A stretch of DNA of 6,618 bases from an uncultured Selenomonadales bacterium (GTDB lineage: Bacteria > Bacillota > Negativicutes > Selenomonadales > Selenomonadaceae): NCBI GenBank assembly GCA_947305445.1, contig CAMZDU010000057.1:1-6618 (forward strand), in the 5' to 3' direction. Positions within the stretch are counted from its first letter, which is position 1. The number at the start of each line of letters is the position of its first letter. Below are positions 1 through 5,796 of the stretch, one piece after another. The notes below the pieces were generated by a model. It saw nothing but the letters and a program-made list of their open reading frames with translations. It had not been told where the DNA came from and made no database searches. The translations under genes and the position numbers were made by a program.

Positions 1-907
1 CCGTCGCCGAAAGTTTACTGGCAATGTCAACCGTTTGCAATGGCGTCATCAAAGTCGGAATCGGTTTCATTGTGGCACGAATGATCAAAGGCTCACCGTT
101 GGTCATGCCGCCTTCAAAGCCGCCGGCGCGATTGGTCTTGCGGAAAATTTTGCCGTCGTCAACAAAAATTTCGTCGTGAACTTCACTGCCGAGTTTTGTC
201 GCGTTGGCAAAGCCGTCGCCGAGTTCAACCGCTTTAATCGCCTGAATCGACATGAACGCCGCCGCAAACTTCGCGTCGAGTTTTCTGTCCCATTGAATGT
301 GAGAGCCTAAACCCGCCGGCACGCCGCTGACTTTGACCGCGAAGATGCCGCCGACAGTGTCGCCGCGAGCTTTGGCCTCGTCAATGCGGTTGCGGATATT
401 TTGCTCACCGCATGCGCCGCCGACGCTTACAACTTCGCTTGTGATGTCGACGCCGCAACTTTGCAGGAAGATTTTGCACAGAGCACCGGCCGCCACGCGC
501 ATGGTCGTTTCGCGTGCGCTGGAGCGTTCCAAAATGTCGCGCACGTCACGGCGAGCGTACTTGGCCGCGCCCGTCAAGTCGGCGTGACCGGGTCGGGCAT
601 TGGTCACACGTTCGCCGCACTCGACGCCTTCCGCGCTCATGCGCTCGTGCCAATTTTGCCAGTCGCGGTTGACGACGCTTAAAGTTATCGGGGAGCCGAG
701 CGTTTCGCCGAAACGAATGCCCGACAAAAATTCCACGCGGTCAGTTTCGATTTTCATGCGTCCGCCGCGCCCGTAACCGCCCTGCCGACGAGCCAGCTCC
801 GCATTTACAAAATCGCTTGTAATTTTCAAGCCGGCGGGCAGTCCTTCCAAAATGCAAACGAGCCGCGAACCGTGACTTTCGCCGCCGCTGAGATATCGTA
901 CAGCCAT
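1..907 (-). CDS. aroC: Chorismate synthase, C-terminus cut by the window edge
   Basis: Catalyses the last step of the shikimate pathway, turning 5-enolpyruvylshikimate-3-phosphate into chorismate in the cytoplasm with reduced FMN as cofactor. The visible 302 residues are open throughout and begin MAVRYLSGGESHG. Family signatures are in order: GESHG at residues 9-13 (active-site His12), RPGHAD at 105-110, ERSSARET at 127-134 followed by the RVAAGAL stretch, and GGFEGGMTNG at 262-271. Bacillus-type enzymes are about 390 residues, so roughly 85-90 residues lie beyond base 1. The ATG at 907 is chosen because GGGAG (920-916) lies 8 bases upstream and the family N-terminus starts there. A terminator-like hairpin sits just before this ribosome site, which raises the question of how aroC is transcribed. 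The family call is close to certain. In Bacillus the same enzyme is sometimes named aroF. Confidence 0.97.
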   Translation of the reverse strand, partial: MAVRYLSGGESHGSRLVCILEGLPAGLKITSDFVNAELARRQGGYGRGGRMKIETDRVEFLSGIRFGETLGSPITLSVVNRDWQNWHERMSAEGVECGERVTNARPGHADLTGAAKYARRDVRDILERSSARETTMRVAAGALCKIFLQSCGVDITSEVVSVGGACGEQNIRNRIDEAKARGDTVGGIFAVKVSGVPAGLGSHIQWDRKLDAKFAAAFMSIQAIKAVELGDGFANATKLGSEVHDEIFVDDGKIFRKTNRAGGFEGGMTNGEPLIIRATMKPIPTLMTPLQTVDIASKLSAT

Positions 908-920
908 AAAACTCACTCCC

Positions 921-951
921 AAAAAAAATCAGCCGCCAAAATTTTCGCGGC
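921..951 (-). terminator. Terminator-like hairpin with U-tract directly before the aroC ribosome site
   Basis: Read on the minus strand, GCCGC (951-947) can pair with GCGGC (936-932) around a 10-base AT-rich loop that could add an inner AAAA/TTTT pairing after one mismatch. It is followed by TGA and eight Ts (928-921). This resembles a rho-independent terminator for the gene ending at 984. The stem is short, and three bases separate it from the U-tract. The U-tract runs straight into GGGAG, the aroC ribosome site, so it could also act as a leaky terminator or attenuator. Confidence 0.45.
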
Positions 952-983
952 CGATGTGTATGCAAATTTTCGTCGAACATAAA

Positions 984-1367
984 TCAAATCTCTTCCAAAT
1001 CTTCGGGATGCTTCTTGATGTATTCGCGATATTTGTTGTACTCGTCTTCAAAGGATTTGTCCTCGGAGGCGGCAAGCTGGAAGGACATCATTGCGACCGC
1101 CATTATTCGGGCAATTTCGTGCGCCTCGAAAGTTTCAACCAAACGGGAAATTGTGCGTGCCGTCTCGTCAAGCAATTCTTGATCGTCTGCTGCGAAACGA
1201 TTCAACAGGAGCATGTCAAACATTTGCTGTTCCAACGCCGACCAACCGAGCGCGATGCCCGCATTTGAATGCGGCACCCGGTCATGTACGTTGTCAAAGT
1301 CCGAATCATCTCCGCCCAGTTCCGGAATATAAACTTCGTCTTCGTCTTCAAAACGCGGTCTGAGCAT
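984..1367 (-). CDS. Small acidic protein of unknown function
   Basis: I do not recognise this 127-residue protein. It starts at ATG 1367 with GGAG (1377-1374) 6 bases upstream, inside a longer G-run, a strong ribosome site that supports real expression. The first 30 residues or so are very acidic and look disordered (MLRPRFEDEDEVYIPELGGD). Residues from about 40 to 105 look helical and amphipathic, with Leu, Met and Ala spacing, and the C-terminus is charged again, ending EDLEEI. No signal peptide, membrane segment, cysteine pair or metal motif is visible. It lies divergent to the membrane-protein gene at 1462 and 76 bases upstream of aroC, with a terminator-like hairpin between. It could be a lineage-specific cytoplasmic protein, and a protein-protein interaction role is only a guess. 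Gene reality rests on the ribosome site, the promoter candidate and the clean open frame. Confidence 0.75.
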   Translation of the reverse strand: MLRPRFEDEDEVYIPELGGDDSDFDNVHDRVPHSNAGIALGWSALEQQMFDMLLLNRFAADDQELLDETARTISRLVETFEAHEIARIMAVAMMSFQLAASEDKSFEDEYNKYREYIKKHPEDLEEI

Positions 1368-1412
1368 ATAAAACTCCCCCCGAAAAAATTTATTGAAAAG
1401 TATACTGCAAGT

Positions 1413-1442
1413 ATTGTACTATAATAGCCGACTAAATGTAAA
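1413..1442 (-). promoter_or_regulatory. Candidate promoter for the acidic-protein gene
   Basis: On the minus strand, TTTACA (1442-1437) and TACAAT (1418-1413) are separated by 18 bases, each one base off the vegetative consensus. Transcription would start near 1406, giving a leader of about 39 bases before ATG 1367. It overlaps the -10 box of the divergent promoter, so the two directions may compete. Confidence 0.45.
1420..1425 (+). promoter_or_regulatory. Candidate -10 box for the plus-strand membrane-protein gene
   Basis: A perfect TATAAT lies 36 bases before ATG 1462, which would give a leader of about 30 bases. The -35 side is weak. TTGAAA at 1393-1398 is a good match but sits 21 bases away, and nothing convincing exists at 16-18 bases. 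Activation by a bound protein is therefore possible. Confidence 0.4.
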
Positions 1443-1450
1443 GCAAAAGC

Positions 1451-1455
1451 GGAGG
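1451..1455 (+). promoter_or_regulatory. Ribosome binding site deciding the start at 1462
   Basis: GGAGG lies 6 bases before ATG 1462. The frame stays open upstream to 1393, but that extension crosses the -10 box and would add a polar, basic stretch ahead of the signal-anchor, so 1462 is the start. Confidence 0.8.
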
Positions 1456-1461
1456 TCGGTC

Positions 1462-1911
1462 ATGCAAAAAATTTTATTGGGAGTCGGCGTCTTGCTGATT
1501 CTCTTGGGAATTTTCGGCGCAAGCTACACGTGGCACCACGACCACCGCGAAGCTGTCACGCTCGATAAATATGCGGTTGCGGAATTTCAAGTCGGACGTG
1601 ACGGCGACGGTAATTGGGAGAGCGCGACGCTTAGTCTGTGGGATTATCGCTATGACAAAGCTCGGCTCCTCAACAAGGCGGTTGTTTTCACCGACGGTGC
1701 GCCCTGGGAAGTCGACGCCGTCACAAAGCAGACGCCTGCCGGTTGGCGCAACGAGAATAAATTGTTTTTTCACTTTCCGCGGGCGAGCTTGCGTGATTTG
1801 CTCGTCGCCAAAGAGATTCGCATAAAATTTTACTACGACAACGGACAATCGATTGACTTGCCGTTGAGTAAAAGAGATTTACTTGCCTGGCAAAGAAAAT
1901 TGCGCTGGTAA
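1462..1911 (+). CDS. Small membrane-anchored protein of unknown function
   Basis: I do not recognise this 149-residue protein. It begins MQKILLGVGVLLILLGIFGA, a single hydrophobic segment at about residues 3-21 preceded by a Lys and followed by a His- and Asp-rich patch. This suggests an N-terminal membrane anchor, or an uncleaved signal, with the rest outside the cytoplasm. There is no lipobox cysteine. The remaining 120 residues alternate polar and aromatic residues in a way that suggests a small beta-rich domain (for example LSLWDYRYDK and IRIKFYYDNG). No catalytic motif is visible. It is the only plus-strand gene in the window and converges with pssA, with 33 bases between the two stop codons. 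Neither strand shows a convincing terminator there: only GCAC/GTGC with a long loop. It could be a family restricted to close relatives. Confidence 0.8.
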   Translation: MQKILLGVGVLLILLGIFGASYTWHHDHREAVTLDKYAVAEFQVGRDGDGNWESATLSLWDYRYDKARLLNKAVVFTDGAPWEVDAVTKQTPAGWRNENKLFFHFPRASLRDLLVAKEIRIKFYYDNGQSIDLPLSKRDLLAWQRKLRW

Positions 1912-1944
1912 ATCGTCGCACATAAATCCACCCGCCGTGCATTT

Positions 1945-2649
1945 TCAGAGTTTGTCGCGTGTCATCAGCGTTATCAGCGAATTGACAATGCCGAAGACCG
2001 CGTACGTCGCGAAGATGGCCGTCAGCACGCCCTGCAAGATTGCCGTCCGCGTCAACCAAATTATTCCCGCGAACATGACCAACGCGAAAATTTTCGACAC
2101 GAGGAACATTTTTTCGCCGTCGCCTTTGAAGTCGGGATAGTGCACGTGACTGACCATAAGATACGCGACGATTATCACCGTTATCGGGTAAACGAGTCCG
2201 AAATTTTCCGGACTAATGTCCATTGCCGTAAACAATAGGGTCGTCGTCGCCACAATGCACCCGCCCGCCGGAATTGCCAGCCCCATAAAAAATCCGTGCA
2301 CGACGTTTGTGTTGACGTTGAATCGGGCGAGCCGCCACATTCCGCACAGCGCGAAGATTATAGCCGCCGCTTGACCGAGCAGACCGTAATTGTGCATGCA
2401 GAACACGTAAGCCAAAAAGGCCGGTGCCACGCCGAACGAACCCAAGTCGCACAGCGAATCCATCTCCTTGCCCAATTCGGACGCGGCGTTGAGGGCGCGG
2501 GCAACGCGACCGTCCATGCCGTCGGCTATCAGCGCGAGCAGTATAAATATCGACGCGTTGAAGAAATTGCCTTCGTACGTCGCCAATATCGAGCACATGC
2601 CGAAGAACAAATTTGCCGCCGTGCACATGTTCGGAAGTAACCACTTCAT
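1945..2649 (-). CDS. pssA: CDP-diacylglycerol-serine O-phosphatidyltransferase
   Basis: Makes phosphatidylserine from CDP-diacylglycerol and L-serine, releasing CMP, in the cytoplasmic membrane. The 234-residue protein contains the full CDP-alcohol phosphotransferase motif, DG-x2-AR-x8-G-x3-D-x3-D, with Asp46, Gly47, Ala50, Arg51, Gly60, Asp64 and Asp68. The surrounding hydrophobic segments, about six, fit an integral membrane enzyme. The N-terminus MKWLLPNMCTAANLFFG matches the usual start of the short PssA type. ATG 2649 is chosen over an in-frame extension to 2745 because AGGTGA (2660-2655) lies 5 bases upstream and the extension would run through the end of psd. Only 10 bases separate the psd stop from this start, and the ribosome site overlaps that stop, so the two genes are probably coupled. 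Psd decarboxylates the product of this enzyme. Phosphatidylglycerophosphate synthase shares the motif, but the psd neighbour and N-terminus favour PssA. Confidence 0.95.
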   Translation of the reverse strand: MKWLLPNMCTAANLFFGMCSILATYEGNFFNASIFILLALIADGMDGRVARALNAASELGKEMDSLCDLGSFGVAPAFLAYVFCMHNYGLLGQAAAIIFALCGMWRLARFNVNTNVVHGFFMGLAIPAGGCIVATTTLLFTAMDISPENFGLVYPITVIIVAYLMVSHVHYPDFKGDGEKMFLVSKIFALVMFAGIIWLTRTAILQGVLTAIFATYAVFGIVNSLITLMTRDKL

Positions 2650-2654
2650 TGAGA

Positions 2655-2661
2655 TCACCTC
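2655..2661 (-). promoter_or_regulatory. Ribosome binding site of pssA overlapping the psd stop
   Basis: GAGGTGA (2661-2655) lies 5 bases before ATG 2649 and shares bases with the TGA stop of psd (2662-2660). This arrangement favours translational coupling. A GATC site (2653-2656) lies across the end of this element. Confidence 0.7.
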
Positions 2662-3286
2662 ATCTGATTCGACCGATGACGGATTCGCCGCCGCGAACTT
2701 TGTCGCCCTTTTTGACGAGAACTTCAACGCAGTCGGGCATGACAATTTCCGTGCACGAGCCGAACCGAATCAAGCCGTAAAGTTCGCCCTTTTCGAGCCG
2801 GTCGTCAAGCGTGACCCAACTGACAATCCTCCGCGCCAAGATACCCGCGACTTGAGTGACCGTCACGCGAATTTTGTCATTCTCAATGCCGATTAAATGT
2901 CTTTCATTCTCGAAGCCGACCGAATCTTTGTAGGCGGGACGAAAACGGCCGCAGATATATTTCTGAATTTTTATTTCGCCGGCGATTGGACTGCGATTGA
3001 CATGCACGTCGAAGACCGACAAAAAAATTATGACCTTGCGGCAGGGCACTTTGACGAAGTCGTCGCCGTCAAGCTCGACCACGTCTTGAACTGTGCCATC
3101 GGCAGGCGAGACGATTAAATTTTCATCGGCGGGAATTTTCCGTTCGGGATTACGAAAAAAATATATGCAATAGCAGGCGACTACAGCCGGCAATATCGCG
3201 GCGTAGGGACTAATCAGCGCACCGAAGAATAATGCAATAAGGAGCGCGACGCCCGCAAAATAAAATCCTTCACGAATGATGCTCAA
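2660..3286 (-). CDS. psd: Phosphatidylserine decarboxylase proenzyme, short form
   Basis: Decarboxylates phosphatidylserine to phosphatidylethanolamine at the inner membrane, using a pyruvoyl group made by self-cleavage. With the start chosen here the protein has 208 residues, typical of the short Psd type. Two hydrophobic stretches (about 10-25 and 28-42) lead into FFRNPER, then SPADGTV with the probable catalytic Asp63, and DVHVNRSPIAG with His95. The conserved LIRFGSC stretch carries the predicted cleavage between Gly176 and Ser177, leaving a C-terminal alpha chain of 32 residues with pyruvoyl at its new end. The start is uncertain. TTG 3286 has GGAG (3300-3297) 10 bases upstream and lies just downstream of a promoter candidate, and the family begins at this point (the IIREGF region). 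The frame is open back to 3463, allowing a 267-residue form, and GTG 3295 is also possible but lies too close to the GGAG. It is followed by pssA, which makes its substrate. Confidence 0.95.
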   Translation of the reverse strand: MSIIREGFYFAGVALLIALFFGALISPYAAILPAVVACYCIYFFRNPERKIPADENLIVSPADGTVQDVVELDGDDFVKVPCRKVIIFLSVFDVHVNRSPIAGEIKIQKYICGRFRPAYKDSVGFENERHLIGIENDKIRVTVTQVAGILARRIVSWVTLDDRLEKGELYGLIRFGSCTEIVMPDCVEVLVKKGDKVRGGESVIGRIR

Positions 3287-3329
3287 GTTTCTCACGCTCC
3301 ATGTCAGTTTTAGCCAAAAATAGGCGAGA

Positions 3330-3359
3330 ATAATATGAATCGCCAATTGACTTTGTAAA
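3330..3359 (-). promoter_or_regulatory. Candidate promoter for psd-pssA
   Basis: On the minus strand, TTTACA (3359-3354) and TATTAT (3335-3330) are 18 bases apart, each one base off the vegetative consensus. Transcription would start near 3323 and give a leader of about 37 bases before TTG 3286. It lies in the stretch of about 180 bases between the tagA stop and the family-conserved start of psd. This supports psd-pssA being transcribed on its own as well as by read-through from tagA. Confidence 0.5.
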
Positions 3360-3418
3360 CTCAAAAAGATATTTTCCGGTTGTCTTGCCAACAGTGTAAC
3401 CGTTTTTCTCATGAATTC

Positions 3419-3437
3419 CACGCCTCTACAGGCGGTG
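3419..3437. other. Hairpin between tagA and psd, no U-tract
   Basis: CGCCT (3421-3425) pairs with AGGCG (3430-3434) around a 4-base loop, and two further outer pairs form if one base bulges. No T-run follows on either strand, so it is not a standard terminator. It might protect the 3' end of the tagA message. The rest of 3287-3463 holds only the promoter candidate and a weak second inverted repeat (GTTG/CAAC). Confidence 0.3.
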
Positions 3438-3463
3438 AGAGGTTCAATGGAGAGAGCCGACAA

Positions 3464-4195
3464 CTAACAGCTAATTTTCTGTTTGTGAACTTTAAATACA
3501 AATTTCGGCAAAGCAATCAATCTTCCTGCGCGGGAAGGTTGCAACAGTGCGCGGAAAAGCCATTCAAGTTTAGCGCGTTGCATCCAAAGCGGCGCACGCT
3601 TGACGACGCCGGCCATCACGTCGAAGGTGCCGCCCACGCCGATTGACACGGGAACGGACAGCTCATTCATGTGCGCGGACAACCACTTTTCCTGCTTTGG
3701 CACGCCCAAAGCCGCAAGCAACACGTCTGGGCGCGAAGATTTTATCTGCTCGATGATTGTCGGCTCGTCGGCGGCGGTGAAGTAGCCGTTGCGCGTGCCG
3801 ACAATTTTTATGCCGGGGTAAAGCGATTCGGCTTTTAATTTTGCTTTGTCGGCTATACCCGGTGCGGCTCCGAACAGAAAAAATTTCCACGACTTAGCGG
3901 GTGCGATTTTCATAAGCTCCTGAACCAAATCGAAGCCGGCGACGCGTTCGGGCATAAATTTTCCCAAGTGATGTGCCGCCCAGACAGTGCCCGCTCCGTC
4001 CGGCACAACCAAGTTTGCCGCGTTTAAAATGTTTTTCAATTCGTCGTCGTGTGTCGCCCGCAGGAGCATCTCCGCGTTCGCCGTGGCCACCATTGACGGT
4101 TTATCGGCCGCAATTAAGCTTGCCACGCGCTCGACTGCTTGCGCCATTGTCACCGCGTCAACTTTAACGCCCAAAATTTCTACTCGTTCAATCAT
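3464..4195 (-). CDS. tagA: WecG/TagA/CpsF family N-acetylmannosaminyl-type glycosyltransferase
   Basis: Members transfer an N-acetylmannosamine-type sugar from UDP to GlcNAc-diphospho-undecaprenol on the cytoplasmic face of the membrane, in teichoic acid linkage-unit, ECA or capsule synthesis. The 243 residues cover the whole family domain: VATANAEML (36-44) at the substrate pocket, VVPDGAGTVWAA (63-74) with the catalytic-type Asp66, FLFGAAPG (106-113), GVPKQEKW (164-171), GVGGTFDVMAG (186-196) and the C-terminal RAPLWMQRAKLEWLFR (200-215) that contributes to the membrane and active-site region. ATG 4195 has GGAG 7 bases upstream and lies inside the end of the endonuclease gene (8-base overlap), so translation is probably coupled. 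The exact sugar and polymer cannot be told from sequence. No UDP-GlcNAc 2-epimerase or other linkage-unit gene is in view. The symbol reflects the family rather than proven teichoic acid synthesis. Confidence 0.93.
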   Translation of the reverse strand: MIERVEILGVKVDAVTMAQAVERVASLIAADKPSMVATANAEMLLRATHDDELKNILNAANLVVPDGAGTVWAAHHLGKFMPERVAGFDLVQELMKIAPAKSWKFFLFGAAPGIADKAKLKAESLYPGIKIVGTRNGYFTAADEPTIIEQIKSSRPDVLLAALGVPKQEKWLSAHMNELSVPVSIGVGGTFDVMAGVVKRAPLWMQRAKLEWLFRALLQPSRAGRLIALPKFVFKVHKQKISC

Positions 4196-5042
4196 TGAAA
4201 AGCTCCATAAAAATTCCGTTCTCCATGTCGCGAATATTGTACAGCGTCGGCAGGACTTGGAAAGTTTCTTTCAAATTGCCGCGTGCATCTTGCCAACCTT
4301 TGCCGTCAGTTATCCACATGAAGACGAAGCCGTCAATGCTCCGCGCCTCCAAAGCAATCGATTTGTAACTGCGTGCGGTTTCGTTGAGTTTGGAACCGTT
4401 GCTCGCGTAAAAATTCGTTTCAATGCCGAAAACTTTATTCGCCGCCTCGACAACAAAGTCAAAACGCTTGCTTGAAATTCTGTTCGCAGTAATCGCCGAC
4501 AAGTCAAGGCCGAACATTTTCTCCACTTCGCGATCGTATTTTTGCTCAAAGTATTTGACGGACGTTGCAGACAAAAATTTTTTGACGAGATTTTCCATTT
4601 GATGACCGCCACGATTTTTCCGCCCGTTTGAATCAAGCCCGACTTCCACGCCCGTCACGTAATCATAAAGATTTGCGATAAGGTGATTATGCAACATGTC
4701 GAAAAGTCCCGTTGCCCGCATGAAGTATTTATATTGTTCGACAGACTGATTCGGCTTGTCGAAGTGGTAAATCAGGGCTCCGCGCTCGTCTTGGCAATAA
4801 ATTTCACTGTTGCGAACAGCCAACAAAATCGGAATTACCTCCAAGCACACGGGATATTTTGTAAGCAAATCGCCAAAATCTCGCTCGATATTTTTAGATC
4901 CAACAAGCGAATTCAGAAGATAAATTTCCGCCTTGAATCGCTCGGCGTTCGCGTAGACTTTGGCAAAGTCCGTGTAATAATCGTAGGTGTTTATCGAATC
5001 GCGGAAAGTCGCAAACCATTCGTCAAAAGTTCTGTTCCTCAA
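4188..5042 (-). CDS. dpnB: DpnII/MboI-type type II restriction endonuclease, predicted GATC-specific
   Basis: Cuts double-stranded DNA at GATC when the adenine is unmethylated, as R.DpnII does. The 284 residues are collinear with R.DpnII as I recall it (about 288): RTFDEWFATF near the start, YYTDFAKVY at 22-30, NSLVGSKNIERDF at 44-56, NHLIANLYDYVTGVEVG at 119-135, then LDSNGRKNR at 136-144. The catalytic region follows, with KRFDFVVE at 192-199 and FGIETNFY at 205-212. Asp195 and Glu208 probably take the PD-(D/E)xK acidic roles, with Asn210 where Lys is usual, as in DpnII. GSKLNETARSYK at 216-227 and FMWITDGKGW at 241-250 are also intact. The start is TTG 5042, which matches the family N-terminus, overlaps the methyltransferase by 20 bases and has only a distant AAAGG, so translation is probably weak and coupled. 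No truncation is seen. GC in sampled rows is about 40-48%, below the flanking genes. Symbol by homology. Confidence 0.95.
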   Translation of the reverse strand: MRNRTFDEWFATFRDSINTYDYYTDFAKVYANAERFKAEIYLLNSLVGSKNIERDFGDLLTKYPVCLEVIPILLAVRNSEIYCQDERGALIYHFDKPNQSVEQYKYFMRATGLFDMLHNHLIANLYDYVTGVEVGLDSNGRKNRGGHQMENLVKKFLSATSVKYFEQKYDREVEKMFGLDLSAITANRISSKRFDFVVEAANKVFGIETNFYASNGSKLNETARSYKSIALEARSIDGFVFMWITDGKGWQDARGNLKETFQVLPTLYNIRDMENGIFMELFND

Positions 5043-5796
5043 AGCGAATCAACCTTTCTTTGGCCAGTGCGATAAAATCACGGTCATTGTCAATTCCGAT
5101 AAATCTTCTGCCCAAAAGTTTACAAGCGACACCGGTCGTTCCCGAACCGCAGAAAGGATCTAAAATCAAATCGCCATCGCGGCTGGAGGCCGACAGAATT
5201 TTTTTCAGCAGGTAAAGCGGTTTTTGTGTCGGATGCTTACCAAAAATTTTTTCGCGTCGAGGCGTCAGCATGCCCGTCCAAACGTCTTTCATTTGTTTAC
5301 CGCCGTTAAGTTCCTTCATAAGTTCGTAGTTAAAATAATGTTTGGCGGAGGCGTTTTTTTTTGCCCACAAGATCGTTTCGGTGCTGTGCGTGAAATATTT
5401 ACAACTCAAATTTGGCGGCGGGTTTGTCTTTTGCCAAGTGATATTGTTCATGATTTTGAAGCCCGTTTGCTCAAGAGCCATGCCGACCGAGTAAATGTTG
5501 TGGAGCGTGCCGCTAATCCAAATCGTTCCGTTCGGTTTAAGTACGTTTCTGCACAGACCAATCCAATTAAGATTAAAATTGTGCTTGGCCTCAAGCGTCG
5601 CGGCTTTGTCCCAATCGCCTTTGTTGACGGAGGCAACTCGTCCGCCTTTGCATGTTATGCCGCCGTTAGACAGAAAATATGGCGGGTCAGCAAAGACAAC
5701 ATCAACGGATTCGGCGTCAAAATCTTTTAACAGTTCCAATGAATTGGCGAGATACAATCGGGAATTTTCATCTTTGAAATAAAGATTTTCTCTCAC
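5023..5796 (-). CDS. dpnA: DpnA-like GATC adenine-N6 DNA methyltransferase (beta class)
   Basis: Methylates the adenine of GATC and protects host DNA from the partner nuclease. In the DpnII system the DpnA enzyme also acts on single-stranded DNA and so protects incoming transformed DNA. The 257 residues have the beta-class motif order: catalytic DPPY at residues 37-40 followed by FLSNGG, the target-recognition stretch in the middle (WISGTLHNIYSVGMALEQ, about 93-110; ITWQKTNPPPNLSC, about 119-132), KHPTQKP at 187-193, then the SAM-binding DPFCGSGTTG at 213-222. Close resemblance to M2.DpnII gives the GATC prediction. GTG 5796 is chosen because its GTGA overlaps the glmS stop, GGTGA (5808-5804) lies 7 bases upstream, and the family starts about this far before DPPY. 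The frame is open upstream to TTG 5844, but that part is glmS sequence. The alpha-class DpnM usually found beside it is absent here. Symbol by homology. Confidence 0.95.
   Translation of the reverse strand: MRENLYFKDENSRLYLANSLELLKDFDAESVDVVFADPPYFLSNGGITCKGGRVASVNKGDWDKAATLEAKHNFNLNWIGLCRNVLKPNGTIWISGTLHNIYSVGMALEQTGFKIMNNITWQKTNPPPNLSCKYFTHSTETILWAKKNASAKHYFNYELMKELNGGKQMKDVWTGMLTPRREKIFGKHPTQKPLYLLKKILSASSRDGDLILDPFCGSGTTGVACKLLGRRFIGIDNDRDFIALAKERLIRFEEQNF

Noticed and set aside
35..682. Plus-strand open frames opposite aroC
   Set aside because: They are antisense to an intact chorismate synthase with all family motifs, have arginine- and alanine-rich composition typical of shadow frames, and no recognisable domain.
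1393..1425. TTGAAA with TATAAT as a complete plus-strand promoter
   Set aside because: The 21-base spacing is too long for a normal vegetative promoter, so only the -10 box is reported.
1393..1461. Longer membrane-protein gene starting at 1393
   Set aside because: It would begin upstream of the TATAAT box and place a polar basic stretch before the signal-anchor. GGAGG points to ATG 1462.
1912..1944. Bidirectional terminator between the converging genes
   Set aside because: Only a 4-base GCAC/GTGC pairing with a long loop was found, too weak to call.
2649..2745. Longer pssA starting at 2745
   Set aside because: The extension is the psd 3' end read in another frame, has no family similarity, and ATG 2649 has a good ribosome site.
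2296..2896. Plus-strand open frames opposite pssA and psd
   Set aside because: Both opposite-strand genes are intact and recognised. The plus-strand translations show no family features.
3419..3437. Terminator after tagA
   Set aside because: The hairpin is real on paper, but no U-tract follows on either strand.
5224..5782. Plus-strand open frames opposite the methyltransferase
   Set aside because: The minus strand encodes a complete methyltransferase with motifs in order. The plus-strand frames have no supporting ribosome site or motif.
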